Source: Solobacterium sp.
GTDB lineage: Bacteria > Bacillota_I > Bacilli_A > Erysipelotrichales > Erysipelotrichaceae
DNA: 64,000 nt
Assembly (NCBI GenBank): GCA_017512555.1
Contig: JAFWFE010000045.1
Location: 1-64,000, forward strand
Reading direction: 5' to 3'
Below the pieces are notes generated by a model, which did not search any database, was not told where the DNA came from, and worked only from the letters and a program-made list of their open reading frames with translations. The position numbers and the translations under genes were made by a program. Positions 18,023 to 24,699 of this stretch are shown here, in pieces; the stretch's first letter is position 1, and the number at the start of each line of letters is the position of its first letter.

Positions 18023-18193
18023 ATGGCTGACGAAAAATGGAGGAACGAACACACAACACGTTTGCACATCCGGTTAATGAATGAATCTGATAAGGATGTT
18101 ATTGAATGGTTGTTTCAGCAACCAAACAAGACAGATTATATTCGTGGTCTTATCCGTAAAGACATGGAGTCAAAAGGTCTGAAAAGAAAATGA
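18023..18193 (+). CDS. Small helical protein of the element, possibly ribbon-helix-helix
   Basis: 56 residues with an AGGAG ribosome site seven bases before the ATG. The pattern is a short beta-like stretch (TTRLHIRLM) followed by two helices (SDKDVIEWLFQQ and TDYIRGLIRKDMES), as in small ribbon-helix-helix DNA-binding proteins of conjugative elements and phages. It is highly charged and has no membrane segment. It lies 78 bases before the exonuclease gene, inside the tRNA-Leu island. A role in controlling the element or the exonuclease gene is inference. Confidence 0.7.
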   Translation: MADEKWRNEHTTRLHIRLMNESDKDVIEWLFQQPNKTDYIRGLIRKDMESKGLKRK

Positions 18194-18271
18194 TATTCAT
18201 GATCCGATAATGATTAAGAACTGTATCGTTTATGCATATAATTAAGGTAATAGTAATAGTTGGAGGATCAT

Positions 18272-19300
18272 ATGGGATTATTTAGTTTTTTTTTAAAGAA
18301 AAATGAAGATCCTGAAAAAGAAGTTGGATCGGAACTGTTTAATGAACAGTATGCAGAACTAAAAGAATTGGCTACACAGATTCTAAAATACGAGTACTAT
18401 TCTCCCTCACGTGCTTATCGAATATATGATATGTTTGTTCCGCTTGCAGTTAGATTCCTGGAAATAGCAAATCAAATTGATAGAAAAAAAGCATTGCGTA
18501 CATTTACCAAAGAAGCAAAGAATCATAATCCAAATGATAGATATCCATATCATCCTGTCTTTAAAAGCATTGCATGGGGAAAACCAGATGATTGGGATAA
18601 AGCGATTGAGGATATCAAAAATCTATATGATAGATTTACATATTGGCATACAGAAATAGATAAATTCAATGCAAAGTATGTGGATGTTCCTGTAGTTGAT
18701 ATTGAGTTATCAGATATAGGTTTGAAAAGAAACAAGATGATCGATATCCCGGAGATAAAATACACATCGATAGGGAAGTCATTCAATAAAGACAGGTTAT
18801 TGAAATTTGTGGTTATCGATACAGAGACAACAGGATTAAAGGCATCTTCCGAAAGAATCGTTCAACTCTCTGCGGTGAAATATGTTGATTGGGAACCTGT
18901 GGAAGCGTGGAGTACTTATATCAATCCAAAGAGACCTATTCCGGCAGAAGCTTCAGCAGTTAACAAGATCACAGACGAAATGCTAATAGATAAACCAACT
19001 ATCAAACAAGTGGCAGAATCATTTACTCAGTTTGTTAAGGATTATGATGTGGTCGGGTATAATCTCCCTTTTGATTTCAAATTCTTATTTGCTGAGGGGA
19101 TTGATCTGACAGTACAGAAAAGACGGTATTATGATGTCTATTCGTTGGCGAAAAAGGCTTACATGGATGAATTAGATAGTTTCTCATTGGAGGACGTTAC
19201 AAAATACCTAAGAATCTATTACAATGCTCATAACAGTTTGAGTGATTGTTATGCTACAGCAGAAGTTTTTGGTAATGTTATTAAATGTATTACGTTCTAG
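18272..19300 (+). CDS. DEDDh 3'-5' exonuclease with unknown N-terminal domain
   Basis: 342 residues from the ATG at 18272 (GGAGG upstream). The C-terminal half (about 180-342) is a DnaQ/PolC-epsilon-type exonuclease: VIDTETTGL (Exo I), NLPFDFKFL (Exo II) and HNSLSDCYAT (Exo III with the DEDDh histidine). The first 175 residues match nothing I recognise; they are helical, rich in Lys and Tyr, and could bind nucleic acid or a partner. Codon use is clearly more AT-rich than the flanking genes, consistent with its place inside a tRNA-integrated element. It is cargo rather than a replication gene; a defence or plasmid-maintenance role is possible but unproven. Confidence 0.85.
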   Translation: MGLFSFFLKKNEDPEKEVGSELFNEQYAELKELATQILKYEYYSPSRAYRIYDMFVPLAVRFLEIANQIDRKKALRTFTKEAKNHNPNDRYPYHPVFKSIAWGKPDDWDKAIEDIKNLYDRFTYWHTEIDKFNAKYVDVPVVDIELSDIGLKRNKMIDIPEIKYTSIGKSFNKDRLLKFVVIDTETTGLKASSERIVQLSAVKYVDWEPVEAWSTYINPKRPIPAEASAVNKITDEMLIDKPTIKQVAESFTQFVKDYDVVGYNLPFDFKFLFAEGIDLTVQKRRYYDVYSLAKKAYMDELDSFSLEDVTKYLRIYYNAHNSLSDCYATAEVFGNVIKCITF

Positions 19301-19309
19301 TTTTCAAAT

Positions 19310-19342
19310 CGTGGCGCAAACGTGGCGCAGACGAGGCGCAAA
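19310..19342 (+). repeat. Three tandem 11-bp direct repeats at the right end of the element
   Basis: CGTGGCGCAAA, CGTGGCGCAGA and CGAGGCGCAAA stand head to tail with no gap. The same unit occurs twice at the left end. Probable arm-type sites for the lost integrase. Confidence 0.75.
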
Positions 19343-19397
19343 ATGCTGTCTTTTATAGAGATACTATAGATAACTTGAACAATATACAAAACTCAAA

Positions 19398-19421
19398 AAA
19401 ACCGCTTTGTTATGCGGTTTT
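19398..19421 (+). terminator. Terminator after the exonuclease gene
   Basis: AAAACCGC pairs with GCGGTTTT across an eight-base loop. The T tract is broken by a C. It resembles the psuG terminator. Confidence 0.65.
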
Positions 19422-19465
19422 CTGTATTTTGACTCGTATATGGATACTATGAGATTTTTATAGAT

Positions 19466-19552
19466 TGGTGGGGTCAGTGGGACTTGAACCCACACGGTGT
19501 TGCCACCAACGGATTTTAAGTCCGTTGCGTCTGCCTATTCCGCCATGACCCC
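19466..19552 (-). tRNA. tRNA-Leu (TAA)
   Basis: 87 nt with encoded CCA. Acceptor GGGGTCA pairs with TGACCCC. The anticodon loop reads CTTAAAA with TAA at the centre, and the long variable arm is typical of Leu. Its 3' end is the integration target of the element to the left, and the gene remains intact. Confidence 0.95.
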
Positions 19553-19564
19553 GGATATAAAAAG

Positions 19565-19638
19565 TGGAGGTTCCTGCCGGGATCGAACCGGCGCTCGCAG
19601 AGTTGCAGTCTGCTGCCTTACCACTTGGCTAAGGAACC
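19565..19638 (-). tRNA. tRNA-Cys (GCA)
   Basis: 74 nt. Acceptor GGTTCCT pairs with AGGAACC. The anticodon loop carries GCA, and CCA is encoded. Located just upstream of tRNA-Leu on the same strand, so the two are probably co-transcribed. Confidence 0.95.
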
Positions 19639-19739
19639 ATCGCTAATTTATTATATGCGAGGCTTTGTGAAATTGCAAACCTATTTCTGTTGTTTTCGTC
19701 AGAAACGTAGTCTATACAATCTACGTTTCAGGATTAGTG

Positions 19740-19748
19740 TGATATACT
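19740..19748 (+). promoter_or_regulatory. Extended -10 of a nearly leaderless flippase gene
   Basis: TGATATACT (TG-N-TATACT) lies nine bases before the ATG at 19758. No ribosome site fits between them. Confidence 0.5.
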
Positions 19749-19757
19749 TCTAGTAAT

Positions 19758-20990
19758 ATGAGTCAGGGAAATGTGAAAAAGAATCTCAGCTGGAATACCA
19801 TCGGTATGATCCTTTATAATCTGGCGGTATGGGTGTTTGGTTTTCTGATCATCCGTATGCTTGGTGAAGTACACAGCGGGTATTACGCGATTGCCAGCAG
19901 TGTGGGGAATACGATCTATGCGGTTTCCTTGTGGGGTATGCGCAGTTATATCGTTTCCGATACCGAGAGTCGTTATACCGAAGATGAGTATCTGACTTCA
20001 CGTATAATCAGTATTCTGATCTCCTGTGTGGTTCTGATTATGACCGCGTTGATCGGCGGCTATGGTCCGGAAGTAACACATGTGTTATATGCGTACACAT
20101 TGTTCAAGATGTCGGAAGCGTTGATCGAAGTACTGGACTGTTTCGGACAGAAGCGTCTGATCATGGATATCAACGCAAAGTCCATGGTGCTTCGCGGATT
20201 GTTATACATGGTGTTTTTCTGGCTTACGCTGCGTTTTACGGCCGATATGACGACAGGATTCGCCGTGATGGCCGGAATATCATTGCTGGTGTTTTTCTTT
20301 TATAATCTGCGGAAAATGCGTTCTGTGGCAGAGATCCACGGATTATCCGCCAACCTATTACACCTGAAAGAAATCCTGATACGTTGTTTCCCGATCATGG
20401 CGTTTGAGGTATTATCTTCTTCTGTTGTTGCGGTACCGCGTCTGTTCTTCAGCAGACAGGGGAGTATGGCAGATCTTGGTGTCTATAACTCAATCTATAC
20501 CATGGTGATCTTTTTACAGCTAACTGTAAATATTCTGATCTATACGCTTTCTCCGTATCTTGCCCGCAGCTATCAGAGTCATGATAAGACTTCTTATCGT
20601 AAATATCTGTTATTGTTAGTCGGAGGTGCATGTTTCCTTGCCGGAGGTGCGGAATTACTGGTACTCCTGATCGGCAAGCCGGTAATGTCTTTGCTGTTCG
20701 GCAGCGGTCCCGGGCAGATGTATCATTACCTGTATCTTGGTATCCTGAGCGGTTTATCCCTGACCTTTACCTGGATCATTACCCAGATCTTTGTGATCCG
20801 TGGATATCTGTACGCGCATCTGATCTGTGCGCTGATCTCTGCCGGATCCTGTTTCCTGTTCTCTGCCTGGCTGATTTGTCCGGAAAACTGCAATACCATA
20901 TCCATCGTCCTGATCTGTACAAATCTTGTCTTCCTGTGTGCCGCAGGTATACTTCTGCGCCGTAAGCCTGCCGGAACCGTTCAGAATTAA
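19758..20990 (+). CDS. Polysaccharide flippase-like membrane protein
   Basis: 410 residues and about 12 membrane helices, with the N-terminal amphipathic start (KKNLSWNTIGMILYNLAVW) typical of Wzx/RfbX proteins. It lacks a ribosome site and its -10 box is next to the ATG, so the mRNA is probably leaderless. The following genes, on the same strand, encode two glycosyltransferases and a DUF2304 protein, so it likely serves a second cell-surface glycan. Substrate unknown. Confidence 0.82.
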   Translation: MSQGNVKKNLSWNTIGMILYNLAVWVFGFLIIRMLGEVHSGYYAIASSVGNTIYAVSLWGMRSYIVSDTESRYTEDEYLTSRIISILISCVVLIMTALIGGYGPEVTHVLYAYTLFKMSEALIEVLDCFGQKRLIMDINAKSMVLRGLLYMVFFWLTLRFTADMTTGFAVMAGISLLVFFFYNLRKMRSVAEIHGLSANLLHLKEILIRCFPIMAFEVLSSSVVAVPRLFFSRQGSMADLGVYNSIYTMVIFLQLTVNILIYTLSPYLARSYQSHDKTSYRKYLLLLVGGACFLAGGAELLVLLIGKPVMSLLFGSGPGQMYHYLYLGILSGLSLTFTWIITQIFVIRGYLYAHLICALISAGSCFLFSAWLICPENCNTISIVLICTNLVFLCAAGILLRRKPAGTVQN

Positions 20991-21001
20991 ACGAAACTCG
21001 T

Positions 21002-21031
21002 TTGGTAATTCGGCAGTACTGCGGTTATAAT
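21002..21031 (+). promoter_or_regulatory. Promoter of the glycosyltransferase genes
   Basis: TTGGTA at 21002-21007 and TATAAT at 21026-21031 with an 18-base spacer. A second TATAAT-like copy follows a few bases later. Confidence 0.5.
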
Positions 21032-21099
21032 GTATAATGTTATTATAGATAACAGAGAATACATACCCGGTGTACTCCGGTCTGTATATGAGGAAAACT

Positions 21100-21921
21100 A
21101 TGTCAGTAAAGCCGATTCATACATTTGTAGTTCTAGCATATAAAGAGTCCCCGTATCTGGAGAACGCGGTTTTATCATGTCTGAAACAGGAATACCCGAG
21201 TCATGTTGTAATCGGTACTTCCACAGATAATGAACATATACGTAAGATTGCTGAGAAGTACGGTCTTGATGTGATCGTTAATCCGGTAAAGAACAGCGGT
21301 AATATCGGAGACTTTGATTTTGCCTGGAGCCACGGACAGAATACACTGGTTACCATCGCACACCAGGATGATCAGTATGATCCTGCATATTCACGCCGGA
21401 TGGTCGAAACATATCGCAAATATCCCAATACCATGATCATGTTTACGGATTACTACGAAATTCGTGAGAATGAGCGTGTGTACAGCAATAAGATCCTGAG
21501 GGTCAAGAGAATCCTGCTTACCCCGATGAAGCTTGCCAAGTCCACGACATCCAGCATGATCCGGAAGACAGCGATCTGTATGGGGAACGCGATCTGTTGC
21601 CCGTCGGTCACGTTTGTGCCGGAGAATATCCCGTTTGACCGGATCTTCCGCCAGAGTGAATTCTTTGGGGAAGGGGACTGGTACGGCTGGTATAAGTTAA
21701 GCAATGTGCCGGACCGCGCATTTACGTATATTGCGGAACCCCTGATGGGACACCGTGTCCATGAAGACTCTCATACATCCCGTGAGATTAAGGATCATAC
21801 CCGCAGTGAGCAGGAATACCGGATGCTGAAGAAGTTCTGGCCGGCACCGATTGCCAGGGGCATTGCCTATGTTTACCGCACAGCCCAGCAATCCAATACA
21901 ATTGAGAAGAAAAAGGGGTAA
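21100..21921 (+). CDS. GT2-like glycosyltransferase
   Basis: About 273 residues from the ATG at 21100, chosen for the TGAGGAAA ribosome site upstream; two earlier in-frame ATGs lack one. The N-terminus (HTFVVLAYKESPYLENAVLSCLKQ) and the HQDDQYDPAYS acidic motif near residue 88 fit a GT-A fold. The motif is HQDDQ rather than DxDD, as in some rhamnosyl- and galactosyltransferase-like members. The DYYE and GEGDWYGW regions are also typical. Four bases separate it from the next glycosyltransferase gene. Confidence 0.82.
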   Translation: MSVKPIHTFVVLAYKESPYLENAVLSCLKQEYPSHVVIGTSTDNEHIRKIAEKYGLDVIVNPVKNSGNIGDFDFAWSHGQNTLVTIAHQDDQYDPAYSRRMVETYRKYPNTMIMFTDYYEIRENERVYSNKILRVKRILLTPMKLAKSTTSSMIRKTAICMGNAICCPSVTFVPENIPFDRIFRQSEFFGEGDWYGWYKLSNVPDRAFTYIAEPLMGHRVHEDSHTSREIKDHTRSEQEYRMLKKFWPAPIARGIAYVYRTAQQSNTIEKKKG

Positions 21922-21924
21922 ACT

Positions 21925-22623
21925 ATGCGTCTTTTAGTTATTATTCCTGCGTATAACGAAGAGGAGAATATTGCCAGGGTCGTCAATGATCTGCGTGATC
22001 ATTATCCTCAATACGATTATGTTGTGATCAATGACGGCAGCCGTGATCATACACTGCAGGTGATCAAGGATCATCAGTTTAATTATGTGGATCAGCCCAT
22101 CAATCTTGGCTTATCCGCGACTTTTCAGACTGGTCTGCAGTATGCGCTGAATCACGGATATGACGCGGTATTGCAGTTTGACGGTGATGGTCAACATCAG
22201 CCCCAGTATATTCAGAGTATGATGGATAAGATGGAAGAGGGCTATGATATCGTTGTCGGCAGCCGTTTTGTGGATAAGCCCAAACCTCACAGCCTGCGTA
22301 TGTTCGGCAGTAACCTGATCGGTATGATGACCAAAATCTGTACAGGGCAGACGATCAAGGATCCTACCAGCGGTATGCGTATGTTATCCAAAAGGATCAT
22401 TGAACTGCTGGCCAAAGATATCAATCTCGGTCCGGAACCGGATACGATCGTATATCTGATCCGCTGCGGCGCAAAGCTTACGGAAGTACCAGTGGAAGTA
22501 AAAGAGAGAATTGCCGGTGAGAGTTATCTGAATATCACCAGGAGTATTCAGTATATGTTGAATGTATGTCTGAATATCATGTTGATCGGATGGTTCCGTG
22601 AGAAGGTAGATCTGGAGAAATAA
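21925..22623 (+). CDS. DPM1-type glycosyltransferase (polyprenyl-phosphate sugar synthase-like)
   Basis: 232 residues of family GT2, dolichol-phosphate-mannose-synthase group. Motifs: IIPAYNEEENI at the start, INDGSRDHT near 38, and QFDGDGQHQPQYI near 90, where DGDGQ binds the metal and donor. The C-terminus has one hydrophobic region rather than the paired helices of some members. Such enzymes load a sugar onto undecaprenyl phosphate for use outside the cell. The adjacent DUF2304 protein is a frequent partner. Confidence 0.88.
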   Translation: MRLLVIIPAYNEEENIARVVNDLRDHYPQYDYVVINDGSRDHTLQVIKDHQFNYVDQPINLGLSATFQTGLQYALNHGYDAVLQFDGDGQHQPQYIQSMMDKMEEGYDIVVGSRFVDKPKPHSLRMFGSNLIGMMTKICTGQTIKDPTSGMRMLSKRIIELLAKDINLGPEPDTIVYLIRCGAKLTEVPVEVKERIAGESYLNITRSIQYMLNVCLNIMLIGWFREKVDLEK

Positions 22624-22625
22624 GT

Positions 22626-22976
22626 ATGAGTTTGGCATTCAGGTTATTGTTGATCGTCGGTGCTTTTGCGGCATTCTATGTGATGATCCGGAATATTCGT
22701 AAATCACGTCTCCAGGTCGGTGACAGTGTTTTCTGGACGCTGTTTGCGATCCTACTTGTACTATTGGCGGTAATTCCGGAGATTGCGGATTTCTTCGGAC
22801 ATATCTTCGGTATTCTTTCCACCGTCAATCTCGTCTATCTTGTCATTATCACCATCTTGATTTACCGCGTATTTTCGCTTACTTTGCGTATATCCGAGAT
22901 GGATGGCAAGCTAAAGGAATTAGCGCGTAAAATCGCCCTGGAAGAGGCGGATAAACGCAATTCTGAGAAACACTGA
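22626..22976 (+). CDS. DUF2304 small membrane protein
   Basis: 116 residues. Three membrane helices (about 5-20, 35-55, 63-85) are followed by a charged coiled-coil tail (RISEMDGKLKELARKIALEEADKR). The pattern and its position two bases after a DPM1-like gene fit the DUF2304 family. It likely supports or anchors the preceding enzyme at the membrane; biochemistry unknown. Confidence 0.82.
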   Translation: MSLAFRLLLIVGAFAAFYVMIRNIRKSRLQVGDSVFWTLFAILLVLLAVIPEIADFFGHIFGILSTVNLVYLVIITILIYRVFSLTLRISEMDGKLKELARKIALEEADKRNSEKH

Positions 22977-23035
22977 CGGATTCCTGCATAGTTTTCTGGC
23001 AAAAAAGAAAATACTCTTTTTGAGAAAAGTAAGAC

Positions 23036-23064
23036 TTGCAAAGGATGAACATGTATGTTATCTT
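23036..23064 (+). promoter_or_regulatory. Promoter of the seven-tRNA operon
   Basis: TTGCAA at 23036-23041 and TATCTT at 23059-23064 with a 17-base spacer, about 28 bases before the first tRNA. Confidence 0.5.
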
Positions 23065-23091
23065 AAGTAAGCACCATTTTGATGGTCATCC

Positions 23092-23168
23092 GCGCCGATA
23101 GCTCAACTGGATAGAGTATTTGACTACGAATCAAAAGGTTACGGGTTCGACTCCTGTTCGGCGCGCCA
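23092..23168 (+). tRNA. tRNA-Arg (ACG)
   Basis: 77 nt with encoded CCA. Acceptor GCGCCGA pairs with TCGGCGC. The anticodon ACG lies in the loop of GACTACGAATC. First gene of the cluster. Confidence 0.96.
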
Positions 23169-23170
23169 GT

Positions 23171-23247
23171 CGGGATGTAGCACAGCTTGGTAGTGCACTT
23201 GATTTGGGATCAAGGGGTCACAGGTTCAAATCCTGCCATCCCGACCA
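23171..23247 (+). tRNA. tRNA-Pro (TGG)
   Basis: 77 nt with encoded CCA. Acceptor CGGGATG pairs with CATCCCG; anticodon TGG. It starts two bases after tRNA-Arg. Confidence 0.96.
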
Positions 23248-23257
23248 CCAGTTACAT

Positions 23258-23334
23258 GGCGAGGTAGCTTAGTTGGCTAGAGCAATCGGTTCATACCCGG
23301 TAGGTCGTGGGTTCGACTCCCACCCTCGCTACCA
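23258..23334 (+). tRNA. tRNA-Met (CAT), elongator type
   Basis: 77 nt with encoded CCA. The anticodon stem ATCGG/CCGGT encloses TTCATAC. It lacks the three G-C pairs and C1 mismatch of initiators, so it is the elongator. Confidence 0.9.
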
Positions 23335-23357
23335 TTTCTATTTAGCAGTCCTGTTAC

Positions 23358-23433
23358 GGACCCTTAGCGCAATGGTCAGAGCTATCGGCTCATAACCGAT
23401 TGGTTGAAGGTTCGAGTCCTTCAGGGTCCACCA
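23358..23433 (+). tRNA. tRNA with CAT anticodon, probable tRNA-Ile2
   Basis: 76 nt with encoded CCA. Acceptor GGACCCT pairs with AGGGTCC. The loop reads CTCATAA. Its GGACC... body is like the Firmicute tRNA-Ile2 that is read as ATA after lysidine modification of C34. The Ile identity is inferred by similarity. Confidence 0.85.
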
Positions 23434-23440
23434 TTAATTT

Positions 23441-23531
23441 GGAGGAGTACCCAAGCGGTTGAAGGGTCCGGTCTTGAAAACCGGCAGGTCGGGCAACCGG
23501 CGCCAGGGTTCGAATCCCTGCTCCTCCGCCA
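23441..23531 (+). tRNA. tRNA-Ser (TGA)
   Basis: 91 nt with encoded CCA. Acceptor GGAGGAG pairs with CTCCTCC. The anticodon loop carries TGA and there is a long variable arm. Confidence 0.96.
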
Positions 23532-23553
23532 TCAGGATTGCACATATACATAT

Positions 23554-23630
23554 CGCGAGGTAGAGCAGTCTGGTAGCTCGTCGGGCCCATAACCCGGAGG
23601 TCGTTGGTTCAAATCCTTCCCTCGCAACCA
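23554..23630 (+). tRNA. Initiator tRNA-fMet (CAT) with C33 and T-stem mismatches
   Basis: 77 nt with CCA. Initiator hallmarks are present: C1 opposite A72 and three G-C pairs next to the anticodon loop (GGG/CCC). Two things are odd. The loop is CCCATAA, so position 33 is C where U is nearly universal in bacteria (the usual initiator loop is CTCATAA). In the T-stem, GTTGG faces CCTTC, leaving U-U mismatches at 50:64 and 51:63. It may be a divergent extra copy, a decaying gene, or a working variant. Confidence 0.9.
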
Positions 23631-23631
23631 T

Positions 23632-23707
23632 GGTTCTGTAGCTCAGTAGGTAGAGCAATGGACTGAAAATCCATGTGTCGGCAGTTCAACTCTGCCCGGA
23701 ACCACCA
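23632..23707 (+). tRNA. tRNA-Phe (GAA)
   Basis: 76 nt with encoded CCA. Anticodon stem ATGGA/TCCAT encloses CTGAAAA with GAA. T-stem GGCAG/CTGCC is regular. Last gene of the cluster. Confidence 0.96.
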
Positions 23708-23721
23708 CTGAAATCAATCAA

Positions 23722-23745
23722 AAGTCCGCATGATGCGGATTTTTG
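23722..23745 (+). terminator. Terminator of the tRNA operon
   Basis: TCCGCA pairs with TGCGGA across a three-base loop, followed by TTTTT. Confidence 0.8.
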
Positions 23746-23773
23746 TTATATAAAAGATACAGGAGATACAGTT

Positions 23774-24676
23774 ATGGATAGGATACTGGTACTTGGTAAG
23801 ATCAACATGGATATTGCCGTAAGGGTGAAACAGTTCCCTAAGGGGAATGAAGAGATACAGATGACTGACACATGGCAGAGAACTGCAGGATCTGGTTATG
23901 AAATATGTCATTTTCTGAAACATTTCTCTGTTCCGTGTGATGTCTGCAGCCCGGTTGGCCAGGGAGTCTATGCTGAAGAGATACGGGAAAAACTGGATGA
24001 TTCTTTTATCCGTATACCGTCAGCACAGATGAACGGCTGCAGTTATACGATGATCGATGCGGAAGGAAAGATACAGACGATGTTCGTACAGGGCGGAGAA
24101 TCCGACTGGACAGGGATCACAGAAGTATTATCGGATCTGAACCCATATTCGGCAGTGGTTGTGGATGGTTCAGTTCTTATCGACAACGAACAGGTAATTC
24201 AACTGCTTGAGGAATATGACGGACAGATCGTCTTGTGTCTGGATGAAGAGAGTGTATACATGGATATGGATATCCTGAATGAATTACTGTTAAAAGATCC
24301 GGTGATCCACCTGACCGAGAATGCGGCGATTGCCTTGTGTGACAGTGAAGATCTGGAAGAAATCGGAGAAACGCTGAAGGGAATCACGGAGAATGAGATT
24401 GTCGTGCTGGGCAATGATCTCTCTGCGTTGTATATCCATGGGGATGATAAGGTGTATCAGGCATCCTCTCCAGGCAAGCATAAAGACATGTCCGGCGTAA
24501 GTGAAACACATCTCGCCGCGTATATAACGGCGATATATTCCGGTCTGCGTACAGAGAAGGCTTTGTCTTTTGCGGGGTCCTGCGCTTCGTTACTGGCTTC
24601 TTCCTATCGTACCGTATTCAGTGATAAAGAGATAAATCTACAGAAAAACTTAATGATCACATCCATTATGAAGTGA
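23774..24676 (+). CDS. Degenerate PfkB-fold protein
   Basis: 300 residues from the ATG at 23774, with AGGAG upstream. The N-terminus (RILVLGKINMDIAVRVKQFP) is a normal ribokinase-like start. However, the substrate region that usually reads GGKGANQA is TAGSGYEICH, and the catalytic GAGD motif is replaced by SGVSETHLAAY near residue 268, so the general-base Asp is missing. It may bind a sugar or nucleoside without phosphorylating it, or be a decaying kinase. The stop lies 24 bases before the ATPase start, with the ATPase -10 box immediately downstream. Confidence 0.75.
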   Translation: MDRILVLGKINMDIAVRVKQFPKGNEEIQMTDTWQRTAGSGYEICHFLKHFSVPCDVCSPVGQGVYAEEIREKLDDSFIRIPSAQMNGCSYTMIDAEGKIQTMFVQGGESDWTGITEVLSDLNPYSAVVVDGSVLIDNEQVIQLLEEYDGQIVLCLDEESVYMDMDILNELLLKDPVIHLTENAAIALCDSEDLEEIGETLKGITENEIVVLGNDLSALYIHGDDKVYQASSPGKHKDMSGVSETHLAAYITAIYSGLRTEKALSFAGSCASLLASSYRTVFSDKEINLQKNLMITSIMK

Positions 24677-24683
24677 TAGAGAA

Positions 24684-24692
24684 TGCTATAAT
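24684..24692 (+). promoter_or_regulatory. Extended -10 of a leaderless P-type ATPase gene
   Basis: TGCTATAAT (TG-N-TATAAT) ends seven bases before the ATG at 24700, placing the predicted +1 at or one base before the A of ATG. Confidence 0.55.
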
Positions 24693-24699
24693 CAGTGTA

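Larger units (their letters stand above)
17767..19484. mobile_element. Remnant integrative element in the 3' end of tRNA-Leu
   Basis: A 19-bp sequence identical to the 3' end of the tRNA-Leu gene, CCA included, is repeated at 17767-17785 and 19466-19484. Between the copies are the C-terminal stump of a tyrosine integrase, 11-bp direct repeats near both ends, a small helix-rich gene and an exonuclease gene, all visibly more AT-rich than the flanks. This is the standard arrangement of an element integrated by a phage-type integrase into a tRNA 3' end. Most of the integrase is gone, so it cannot excise on its own. Confidence 0.85.

Noticed and set aside
23390-23658. Short open frames on both strands across the tRNA cluster
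   Set aside because: They lie within tRNA-Ser, tRNA-Ile2, tRNA-fMet and tRNA-Phe; their peptides are typical translations of tRNA sequence with no ribosome site.
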